A DNA stretch of 64,000 nt, from the NCBI GenBank assembly GCA_013368325.1, contig JAACJK010000059.1, positions 434,001 through 498,000 on the forward strand, written 5' to 3'. The number at the start of each line of letters is the position of its first letter. Position 1 is the stretch's first letter. The notes under the pieces are model-generated. The model was not told the origin of the DNA. It saw nothing but the letters and a program-made list of their open reading frames with translations, and made no database searches. Positions 55,589 through 64,000 of this stretch are shown in pieces. The translations under genes and the position numbers were made by a program. The stretch is from Ephemerocybe angulata. Its lineage: Eukaryota > Basidiomycota > Agaricomycetes > Agaricales > Psathyrellaceae.

Positions 55589-56545
55589 CTATGCGACCTC
55601 GTCTGCTTTGCAGGAAATGTACTGTACGTTCTCATAATCTACGATATCGCCCAAGGAGAAATCATGCGAAAGCCACCACATATACGTCAAACTCCCATCC
55701 TTTGATTTCACCGGATCCTCGGTAAAGACGAAAAGTTTCTGTATTGGCTCGCCCTCCACATGCCTAGGCAAGCTCGCCTCGTATTGCTCTGGCAAACCAC
55801 GGAAGAATAGGGTCCGTATGAGGTTGGGATCCCGCACATCCCGTTTCGTCTTCCTATCCCAGTAGAGGCATGCGTCCATCTCGAACGACTCGATCTTCGG
55901 ACATACGAAGACCATCTTCATGAGATCGTCGAAACCACCCGTGACACGTAGGTGGCGGATGGACGGGAGGGTCCATGTTGGGTTGTTCCCGGAGGAAAGG
56001 AAGTGTGGCATAGGGATCATCCACCTCGGGATGCTCGCGTTGAAAGCGTACTGCAGTTCGAGGTTTTCGACCTGAGGAGGAAAGTCGATGAGGCGGTGGT
56101 ATATGAATACATCCTCGCATGAGACGTTCTGGAACTGGATCTTGAGGCTCCTGAGATTGGGTAAGGCGCCATCGTATATTTTGAGCCTGTAGAGGAAGTC
56201 GGACAGAAGTTTCTCCGCTTCGGGTTCCGAGGGGTAGGGACGGACAGGAAGGTCAGGATTTGAGACGTGTATCGTGACTTTGCGACACAGATCGTTGAGG
56301 ATATGCCCGGATTTGCCGAATTGGAAGAGGATGGATTCGCCACGTAACAGTTGGAAGTAGTACTCCATGAATGAGCGGTCAAGGATGTGAACGTCTCCGC
56401 CGAGTATCCCCATGCATGTAACCGCCCAGGACGGGCTGACGAGGAGAGCAGAGGATAGGAGGGCCTTCTGCTCTGCCACAGACATGGGGGAGGTCCATGC
56501 GTGTTGCAGAACCTCGCCAACGAGCTCAGGGGGAAGAATGGCCAT
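55589..56545 (-). CDS. F-box-like protein of basidiomycete type
   Basis: A single-exon frame of 318 aa. It starts MAILPPELVGEVLQHAW, the usual opening of the F-box-like domain (LPPEL..EI..) that is very abundant in Agaricomycetes, followed by a helical stretch (EQKALLSSALLVSPSWAV). The rest has irregular leucine-rich segments (LPNLRSLKIQFQNV, PSIRHLRVTGGFDDL) and Cys/Trp-containing strands without a named domain. F-box proteins present substrates to SCF ubiquitin ligases, but most mushroom members are untested. The absence of introns is unusual among its neighbours but common for this family. Convergent with the CAT2 gene, 177 nt away. Confidence 0.75.
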   Translation of the reverse strand: MAILPPELVGEVLQHAWTSPMSVAEQKALLSSALLVSPSWAVTCMGILGGDVHILDRSFMEYYFQLLRGESILFQFGKSGHILNDLCRKVTIHVSNPDLPVRPYPSEPEAEKLLSDFLYRLKIYDGALPNLRSLKIQFQNVSCEDVFIYHRLIDFPPQVENLELQYAFNASIPRWMIPMPHFLSSGNNPTWTLPSIRHLRVTGGFDDLMKMVFVCPKIESFEMDACLYWDRKTKRDVRDPNLIRTLFFRGLPEQYEASLPRHVEGEPIQKLFVFTEDPVKSKDGSLTYMWWLSHDFSLGDIVDYENVQYISCKADEVA

Positions 56546-57706
56546 GGTGATTCGGTGAACAGGAGTGATAAGCGGGACCGTAGTAGATGTGTAACACTTG
56601 TGCCGTTGGTAGAGCGCGGATTCGTTCTTGCCGATGTTGGGAGCACACCTGAGAGCTGATACTTGCCGAGGTCAGGGTGGAGAGAGAGGAAGAGATGGGG
56701 CCGATTGAGCACACGCCTGCCACTGTGTGCCTGGTGGGTACTTATGCTGATCGAGGCTGGAGGTCATGGTTAAACTAGACCAGTCTCAAGCAGCTCGTCA
56801 AGCTTTGACAAAGCATGGTAAAGGATGCGGAAACCAATCCTATGCCACGCCGATAACGTTTGGCTCATCTCGCTTGGACCTTGCTATCGTTGGTATGCAC
56901 GCGAGTTCCGGACTTCGAAGGCAGTACGAGGACCTGGGATCATACCTCCAGTACTTTTACTAGCTTTCATATTGATAGTTAGATGGTCATGCTATTTAGG
57001 TGAAGAACTCACCAAATGTCCCTAGCCAAGATGGCTGAATAGACTGGCCCAAGACTGGGCAATCAAGCTTCTAGTACCACCCCCTATTTAAATTAGACTG
57101 GTCAGTCCTTTCAATGAAGTCATGATCGGCGGACGTCGGTGCACTTCAGAGCCCAAGGTGCTGAGCATGGTAAAGTAGGGGACGTGCATAAGCGTGCATA
57201 GCGTCAACTCAGGAGATTAATGAACTTACTGAGGACGGAGGTGTTACATCGCGGAACAGGGGAAGCCTCGTGCTCAAGCTACTGAAGCTATGCCATCATT
57301 CAACCATTTCGTCGTGCGTGTGAGCTCTCAGCGAGTGCCAAGCTTCAGAGAGGTATGCGTGGTAACCTTCATACGGTGCTTCAGCGTTTAAGGCTGGGGT
57401 CTTTGAAACGTTTCAGAACCAGGTACTGGTCGATCGATGACTAGCTTCAGATCGCGTAGCACGAGGGCAGTCCGCATCTTGGCCACAAATCAGGGTATTT
57501 GGCTTTCGCCGCGCACTCCCCGTATGTGGAAGGGAGGAAGAGACGCCCCGCTGTGGCACTCACTCAGGGATCTTCCGAATTCAAGTGGCTGGGCGCTTAT
57601 ATTACTTCGGCCTCGCTGCCGCGTGTGCCGTGCGGCGTGATGCCGGGCCGAGTTGATGACGCTGCAGGCGCTCCGCTAGAATTGTTCCTTGACTGCAACC
57701 TCCACC
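56546..57706. other. intergenic, no gene recognised
   Basis: These 1.2 kb lie between the divergent F-box-like and MDM35 genes. Short plus-strand frames (56766-56963, 57437-57640) have no motif. Part is AT-richer than the surroundings (about 56950-57110). Confidence 0.45.
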
Positions 57707-58067
57707 ATGGCTTCCAGCCTGTCTGCCGAATGCACACCCCTCAAAACAACATACGACGCATGTTTTAACTCCTGGTTTGAAGGCTACCTGGAGCCCGCCG
57801 TGGCTACCTCGGCTGCTCACCGCTCGGAGTACTCGAAGCGGAAGGCGGAGGAATATCAGCAGAAGTGCGGAAAGATTTGGGAGGAATACAAGGCATGTGT
57901 TCAGGTAAGAATATCAGTCTCCAACAACGGCTTTTCAAGCACTCATTTTCCCGTGAGTATAGAAAGCCATTAAGGATAATGGCCTTGAAACAGTTCTTCA
58001 ACAAGCACGGGATGAGCACCCGCTTGCCAGTCCAGCTCCGGGGCAGCAAAGCCCCTCAAGCAAATAA
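57707..58067 (+). CDS. MDM35: Mdm35/TRIAP1, twin CX9C mitochondrial IMS protein
   Basis: Two exons (57707-57904, 57963-58067) give 100 aa. Mdm35 binds Ups1/Ups2 (PRELI) proteins in the intermembrane space, protects them from proteolysis and enables phosphatidic acid transfer for cardiolipin synthesis. Twin CX9C motifs are exact: C-TPLKTTYDA-C and C-GKIWEEYKA-C. The family block FNSWFEGYLEP and the helix HRSEYSKRKAEEYQQKCGK separate the two pairs. Oxidation by Mia40 in the intermembrane space is expected from the motif. The C-terminal 20 residues are Pro/Ser-rich and not conserved. No presequence, as expected for a Mia40 substrate. Confidence 0.93.
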
Positions 58068-58817
58068 CACGTCTTGTACCCGAGATCAATTACGCGCAAT
58101 ATACTGGTAAGCATGAAATCTCCTTGCGTGGCCAGAAAACTCATTCCCTCTTCTGCAATTCTTGTGCAGGCTTCTTTCACCGAAGCATCGCTAACCAGCA
58201 CACCACCAGTATCCCAGCGTGGCAGGGGCGCATGGGCAAACGCCATCCATCCTTTGCTGTGGACAGCTACGACGAAACCCACGGATCTCCAGTTAACACT
58301 GTAACTTGATAGAAGTCGATGAAGAGGCACAGTGCCGATGGTCTGCTCTTAAGATAACATCTAGTAGCTGCCAGTCGAGTTTCCAGTCCTTATTCAATGC
58401 AAGGTCTTGTCTCTGTAATCCAGCAAAGGCCAGACGGGGATCTTGTGGGACTGGTCGACCTTCGGCGACACTGGCTTCAACTTCAAATTATCGGGTTCTA
58501 CACGATCCTCGTTTTTTTTTCTCCCTCAGAGCGTACCCCCCGATGAGGGTGGCCGAGCAGGCGACACCTTTCTCCAACTCAAGAAAGGCATGGACAACGA
58601 GGTGCATTATGGAGTCACAAATAGTCCCTCCGCGAACATATTGGGGCGAGTTGGGCGCAACGTTTCCATCGGATGTGTCACGACTTACGCGCAACTTGAA
58701 TGCCCTTCACTTTGCCCGTAGGCGCCGGTTTCTGCAATACTCCCAAGTCCTTAATAGAACGGTTTGTCGATGATAGAACTTGAAGGCACTTGCTGAATGT
58801 CCACCCTCATTTGACCC
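58068..58817. other. intergenic, perhaps extended pseudogene debris
   Basis: 750 nt upstream of the clear protease relic. Frames are broken by stops; the exons expected for the protease N-terminal lobe could not be recognised with confidence. A T9 run occurs at about 58511-58519. Confidence 0.35.
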
Positions 58818-59400
58818 TCACCAGCCTTCCTGAGCGCGACACAAGTAGGTCTGGTTGGGCCTGACAAGTATGCCGAAGTGAGGTTAATCCAGACTGTCAT
58901 TGACAGAGCCACATGGCTGAGGTCTATGGCATATTGGGCCTCGCGTTTCAGCATGGGACGGCCTCCCCCATCAACCTGAAGATCAAGACGCGATTCGGCA
59001 TGGGGGCGACGTGGGGACGTTCTGTCTTGCACAACATATTCGAATTGCATCCTACTCAACCCAACTTCACTGCGTTCGACCTCGCTAGATCTGACAATGA
59101 TTCAAATAGCATATCCTCCTTCCCGTCTGTGCCCCTCCGTATGTCCGATACTGACATCTACACAGGTTATGACAATATAACCTGGACATTTCAACGTACC
59201 TTTTAGACGGCACTCTTGTCAAGACATCACCAGACACCACATATTTCGTCAGTCACTGAAGCTTAAAGGACGTCTAACGAAGACCATTGAGCTCGCGGGC
59301 GCCAAAGTCGCACAGAGGTGACAAGCGCTCAGGTCGGTTAGAAATGATGCCATCATATCGTCGGTTATCGAACAAGGGCCGCAAAGCTCAAGTACGCTCC
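58818..59400 (+). pseudogene. decayed paralogue of the A1 aspartic protease
   Basis: The stretch 58913-59098 translates to YGILGLAFQHGTASPINLKI, then ATWGRSVLHNIFE, then NFTAFDLARSDN, closely matching the intact protease at 44.5-46.6 kb (HGVLGLAFQHGTASPINL, ATWGRSVLHNIFE, NFIAIDLARSDD). Upstream, a 20-nt segment coding AFLSATQ, bounded by an AG acceptor and GTAGGT donor, mirrors the intact gene's 20-nt exon 5 (AFLNAKE), so exon structure is conserved too: a DNA-level duplication, not retroposition. Downstream the frame stops (TAG at about 59204) and only shifted fragments (LLDGTLVKTS, then DAIISSVI) resemble the second lobe. No signal peptide, first catalytic motif, second DTG or membrane helix was found. 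The coordinates are approximate. Confidence 0.75.
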
Positions 59401-59539
59401 TTGTTTGTCGTCCGTACCACTGTTTCATCTCTTGAGTTGAACAATACACAGGAGCAGTCTTTGTTAAAGTCTCAACCTTTGGTGCTACACTGCAGCCAAG
59501 GCCACTGTTTCTTCCTCGACCTTAACCTCGCACCCCAAC

Positions 59540-61950
59540 ATGCACGACGAACCACAGCCCAGCCCTGCTCGAGAGCGGAAGCTCTCTGCTGCTGGAGATC
59601 ATAGGCCATGGTGGAAATCGCCATCGCTTATGGTCAATTGGAAGGCTCTTACACGCCTTTCCGTTACCCTATCAGTCCTTTTACTGGCCTTCTGCTTCTC
59701 GCCATATGTTCCTCTCGATCTGCGGTCCAACGGCGAGGTGGCGGACTGCCGCCAGGCGCCTTCGCTCATCCCCACCCACAATCAAGAGTTATGGGGGAAG
59801 GCCAACGAGCTAATAGATGGCGAGAATTTCAAGCTCGAGGCTGTCAAATCTCTTCAGATGGCTGTTAGAATTCGGTAAGCTGGCCTTCTAACTCATGATC
59901 TGGGAAGGTGAAACTTAGTTGCCGTTTTGTAGAACTGAATCTTTCGACAACATGGGGGAAATCGGCGAGGACACAAGGTGGTTGATCTTCAAGGGTTTCC
60001 GTGGTTACCTCGAGGACAGGTTTCCATCTGTGTAAGTCTGCGTGCGGGGGAAAAGGGGGATTAGAGCAGTTGCTCACGACCTTGCAGTCATGCTAGCCTC
60101 GACTTAACCCCAGTCAACACCCATGGATTGTTCTATCAATGGAAAGGGTCAGATTCGAAACTCAAGCCAATTCTCTTGGCGGCTCACCAAGGTATGTTTT
60201 TCTTCAGCCAATGCTAGCAATCGAAGATCCTCGGATAGTCATTCACTGTTGTTCTCCAGATGTCGTCCCAGTGGATAACTCAACCTTGGAGAGTTGGACC
60301 TATCCGCCCTTCGAGGGGCATTACGATGGTACGATAATTTGCTGTATACCTGGTGTTCGTGCCCATGCTTGGTTGAATTGGCAGGTGAACGTATCTGGGG
60401 CCGCGGTAGCTCTGACGACAAAAGTCAGCTAATATCAATCCTGTGAGCGAGGTCAGTTGTGCAGCTCGGAACATGTGCTCATCAGACTGTCCAGGTCGGC
60501 GATCGAGCTTCTCTTGGAACAAGGTTTCCGTCCAACACGAACCGTACTCCTCGCCTTCGGTTTCGACGAAGAAGCCAGCGGATTCCACGGAGCCCAGCAC
60601 CTCGCAGAACATATCAAGTCCGTATATGGACACGATGGAATAGCCATGATCGTGGACGAAGGAGGTATGTGTCCGACTACACCAAGAAGGACGGATCGTT
60701 CTCATTCCTGCACGATGTAGCTGGCTTCTATAACTTGGGTGGCGCCATGTTGGCCATCCCTGGAGTAACGGAGAAGGGCATGTACAACGTTCGCATCGAG
60801 GTCGGGGGACCTGGAGGACATTCCAGCATGCCGCCTAAACATACAGTATGTGCGCATCCCAGAAAGATGAGAAACTTACGAATTCCTAACACGACACAGA
60901 CCATCGGCATATTAGCGGAAATCTTGACCAAGCTAGAAGAGCAGCCATTCCCGTCGCGGATAGTGAGTTCCTTTACCGTACCAGCAGGATCCGAGTTTCT
61001 AAACCGTCACTGGCAATGAATGCAGACCGCCGACCATCCTGTCTCGGCCCTCGCGCAATGCTTGATTCCAAATGTGAAGGTTGTACCCAGCGTGCTACAG
61101 CCAATACTTAGGATCCCAGCCTTTCTCTTGAAATTTCAGCTGGCAAGGGACGTTGTTGGATGGTGGTTCCGTGATGTTTCGCTGCTCCGAAGCCTCGTCC
61201 CTACCACGCAGTCTATCGACATGATCAGAGGAGGGGTCAAGTACAACGCCCTTCCAGAAACGGCCTGGGCTGTAATCAACCATCGAGTCTCAGTCACTAG
61301 GTTAGTCAGTACTCCTCGACCATGGATAGAGAAGTTGATATGTACAAACCTACTTGGCAGCTCTCTGTCCGCAGTCCAGGAACGCTATGAGGATATCTTG
61401 AAACCTCTTGCCAGAAAGCATGGAATGCCCTTCGAGGCCTTCGGAGAGAGAATCGCTGACGGGTCGTCGCCATACTATTTGATTGTGAGCAATGCGACAG
61501 CACATGGTGTCGACCCAGCACCTTTCAGCCCGACAAGGCCAGAGGATGCCCCATTTCAGCTCTTATCCGGCACAATAAAGGCAACGTATAGCGTCCATAG
61601 GCATCTGAAGAATGTCGATGAAGTCGTCGTAGCTCCAGGGATGATGCCAGGCAATACTGGTGAGTCGGCCTTGTGAATGATGATGGCGAATTCTGACTTT
61701 CGGATTTTGGAAGATACCCGATATTATTGGGATTTGTCGAGACATATCTTCAGGTACAACCACCACTATGGAGGGACGAAGCCTGACCCAAGTGCAAATG
61801 GGATTCATACCGTCAACGAATGTAAGTGCTCCGTCCCAGTAATCAAGTCCCCTGGCTCAGGTCTCCACAGTCATCGCAGCCGACGTATTGGTGGAGTCCA
61901 TTCGGTTCTTCACGACACTGATATTAAATGCAGACGAGAACGAGTTATAG
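59540..61950 (+). CDS. CPS1: vacuolar carboxypeptidase S, M20 metallopeptidase
   Basis: Twelve exons (59540-59874, 59933-60031, 60088-60191, 60260-60328, 60385-60443, 60495-60664, 60721-60845, 60900-60962, 61026-61300, 61361-61659, 61715-61821, 61871-61950) give 594 aa. Cps1-type enzymes are type II membrane proteins delivered to the vacuole, where they cleave Gly-X and other small peptides. A cytosolic N terminus and one membrane helix at about residues 37-57 (RLSVTLSVLLLAFCF) precede the M20 fold: LLAAHQDVVPVDNST (zinc His/Asp), GERIWGRGSSDDK (bridging Asp), LLAFGFDEEASGFHG (catalytic Glu), VGGPGGHSSMPPKHT, WAVINHRVSV. The C-terminal block GIHTVNE carries the family's expected zinc-ligand His region. 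All boundaries keep frame. The start is the ATG giving the membrane anchor. Confidence 0.93.
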
Positions 61951-62669
61951 CAGAGAGATTCCATGTATTAGTGTAGAAAGTGCGGCGCTCGGATGGGCGT
62001 CAATTGCGTATATTGCTCGAAGCCCAGCGAAGCACTTACATTCCACCCGTCCCCATCATTGCATTGAAGGTTTCCTGTTCCCCATGTCATCCCCATTGTC
62101 CCTGGCTCACCGCCTCATCAGGCCTCATCTCGTCGCCCCTGCTGAGTGACGACGCCCTTCGCTTGCCACCTCACCCCCATCTTCCTCAGCGTTCCATCTC
62201 GTCGCCCTCACGATCCCGTCGTGTGTTTGATGCGGCGGTTCTCTCGCCCACACAGGGCGGAGCAATGTCCGCAGTGGCGGCAGGTTGATCAGCTCACGAT
62301 GAATGGATGCCAGAATCACTTTGAGTATGTCTAGAGGCCCGTTGTTAATAGATATAACTTTCCGACTTGAAATCAGAGAGGAAACCCAAATTAAAGGAAA
62401 CCGCACAGAGTGTAAGTACTGGGGGCGACTCAAGCATAGGGGCAACCACGTGCCGCGTGCGAAAAAGTCAGTGATGAGCGTCTCGCGAAAAATCCAGGGT
62501 GGAATAGAACGATTCCTCCGTAAACTACGGACTCGTAAGATATTGTCGTGAGAAAGCGACTCTGATGCGGAAGCGAACAACCTGGATTTGTCTTTTGTTC
62601 CTTGCTCCAGAACCGCCATACGCCGTGCACGGTCTCCCAAGTCCCAACCCAAAGATCGTTCCATAAGCA
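61951..62669. promoter_or_regulatory. intergenic, 5' region of HIS2
   Basis: 719 nt without a supported gene. A 223-codon minus frame (62796-62125) overlaps HIS2's first exon and has no motif; I regard it as chance. No Gcn4-type TGACTCA site was seen. Confidence 0.4.
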
Positions 62670-63706
62670 ATGCCCCACAGCCATCATTCGCATTCCGGCC
62701 AGTTCTGCAAGCATGCTTCTGGTCGTTTGGAAGAAGTTGTTCTAGAGGCAATACATCAGGGTTTTGAGGTCTATGGTCTGACAGAACACGCCCCACGGTA
62801 CAGATTGGATGACCTCTATCCAGAAGAAGTGCGGCCTTTGTCTTCGCCGCCTTCCAGGAGCTGATTCTCAGTAGGAAGGGATGGACAGTGGAGCGCTAAT
62901 GAAGCAGTACGAAGACTTCCTTGATGAAGCCCACCGCCTGAAAGCCCTGTATGCATCGCAAATCACACTGCTAGTCGGCCTCGAGACGGAGTATATCTCC
63001 GACGTGGATCTCGATGGCCTCAGCACTTTGCTTGAGAAATTCGGCAAGCGCGTGGAATACGTCGTTGGATCCATTCACCATGTTCGGACGGTCCCCATCG
63101 ACTTTGATATTGCAACATTCGACAAGGCGCTCGACCTCTTCGGTTCAGAAAACTCCGCTACAGATCGACACGAGCTTCTTTTCTCTGACTACTTTGATGC
63201 GCAGTACACTCTGCTCCAGCGCTTCAAACCAGAAATCATTGGTCATTTCGATCTCTGTCGAATGTTCACGCCTCAGCTCTTGCTCTCCGACTACTCTCTG
63301 GTTTGGAGCAAAGTCATCAGAAACATCCGATATGCTGTTAGCTATGGTGCATTGTTTGAAGTGAATGCTGCTGCATTCAGGAAGAAGTGGGAAACGGCAT
63401 ATCCTGGCGAAGAAGTGCTCAAGGTAGGGTGGCGCCATTCTGAAGATACATCATTCGAAGATACTAATGACAATCTAGGCTATTCTGGGAGAAGGCGGTC
63501 GTTTTGCCTTGTCAGACGATAGTCATGGGCCCCATGCGGTGGGTTTGAACTATGGCCGCACTGCAGACTACCTTAAATCAGCGGGAGTGTTTGAACTATG
63601 GTATCTCCAGAGATCCAAGGCTGCGAACCGAGGAGATCGACTTGTTGAGCCGAAGAAATTAGAGGGGGATTGGAGAGAACATTCATTTTGGAAGGGAAAA
63701 GCATGA
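62670..63706 (+). CDS. HIS2: histidinol-phosphatase (PHP family)
   Basis: Three exons (62670-62828, 62875-63423, 63479-63706) give 311 aa. The enzyme removes phosphate from L-histidinol phosphate, the penultimate stage of histidine synthesis, in the cytosol. PHP metal-binding motifs are in order: HSHHSHSGQFCKHA at the N terminus, FEVYGLTEHAPRY, LLVGLETEYISD, YVVGSIHHVRTVPIDFD, IIGHFDLCRMF and FALSDDSHGP. These supply the His/Asp/Glu ligands of the trinuclear metal site. The sequence resembles yeast His2 more than bifunctional bacterial HisB. Intron 1 is 46 nt, ending at a TAG acceptor; the neighbouring CAG acceptor would bring a stop in frame. Same strand as CPS1, 719 nt downstream. Confidence 0.93.
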
Positions 63707-64000
63707 TGGCCTACGTGGTGCGCGTTTACCTTTCCCGCTTTGATTTTATTCGGCTGAAACGCACTGGGCCCAGACTTGTGCAGTGGCCGTTGCAAGCATG
63801 GCGTGTTACGAGTCCGTGTTTTAATTTTTTGAAAACTAATTGAAGCGGAAGACCAACCACAGCGGGACTGTACTTGCATTTAACAACAGACAGACGAAAA
63901 TCCCCACTCATCGCAGTCTTGAAGAACTCGGACTTTCTCTACTTTTGCTGTATTCATTCTGTATCTATCTAGTTCTAGTTAGTACCAGTACTTGAGGGAG
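63707..64000. other. 3' flank of HIS2 to window end
   Basis: 294 nt with no gene recognised; the end is AT-rich. Confidence 0.4.

Noticed and set aside
62125..62796. 223-codon minus-strand open frame
   Set aside because: It overlaps the first exon of HIS2 on the other strand, and no motif is visible.
1..64000. CRISPR arrays, rRNA and tRNA genes
   Set aside because: No regular direct repeats were seen. No convincing A/B-box pair with a cloverleaf was found by eye; a tRNAscan run would be needed to exclude tRNAs.
1..64000. Secondary-metabolite gene cluster
   Set aside because: The Zn2Cys6 regulator has no polyketide synthase, NRPS, terpene synthase or P450 beside it; its neighbours are housekeeping genes.

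Overview
The window is nuclear DNA of a filamentous basidiomycete, most likely an Agaricomycete. Evidence: genes are dense and on both strands; almost every gene is cut by many short introns of about 45-70 nt with GT-AG ends and CTNAY-like branch points; there are tiny exons; and the gene content is fungal (Zn2Cys6 regulator, SAGA Sgf73, NACHT-ankyrin protein, BTB and F-box-like families of mushroom genomes). I reconstructed splicing by hand from reading-frame continuity. In most genes all exon lengths add up to an open frame.

Layout. 1.4-8 kb: BTB/POZ protein, SAGA subunit Sgf73, p24 cargo receptor, mitochondrial enoyl reductase Etr1. 7.4-18.7 kb: a divergent pair, an ATP-dependent DNA ligase (minus) and a 2,411-residue protein (plus) that fuses a UPF1/ZNFX1-type SF1 helicase, an NFX1-like Cys-rich segment and three CbxX-type AAA modules. 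19-28 kb: mitoferrin, two unrecognised genes, an SLC35F-type transporter and a membrane protein. 28.6-32.3 kb: gene-poor, with a 471-bp MITE carrying perfect 62-bp terminal inverted repeats and a TAA target duplication. 32.3-38.7 kb: V-ATPase subunit G, a 12-exon Zn2Cys6 regulator, and divergent ribosomal genes RPP2/RPS15. 40.7-46.6 kb: NACHT-ankyrin (NLR-like) protein and a membrane-anchored aspartic protease. 48-58 kb: splicing factor PHF5/Rds3, a PB1 plus multi-ZZ protein resembling NBR1, carnitine acetyltransferase, F-box-like protein, Mdm35. 58.8-59.4 kb: a decayed paralogue of the aspartic protease. 59.5-63.7 kb: carboxypeptidase S and histidinol-phosphatase.

No operon-like or biosynthetic cluster is evident; most genes are housekeeping. 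The items that stand out are the helicase/triple-AAA fusion, whose P-loops are repeatedly interrupted by introns (one a GC-AG intron), its head-to-head DNA ligase, the MITE, the NLR-like gene and the protease pseudogene. No tRNA, rRNA or CRISPR array was recognised. All functional calls come from motif recognition alone, with no database search.
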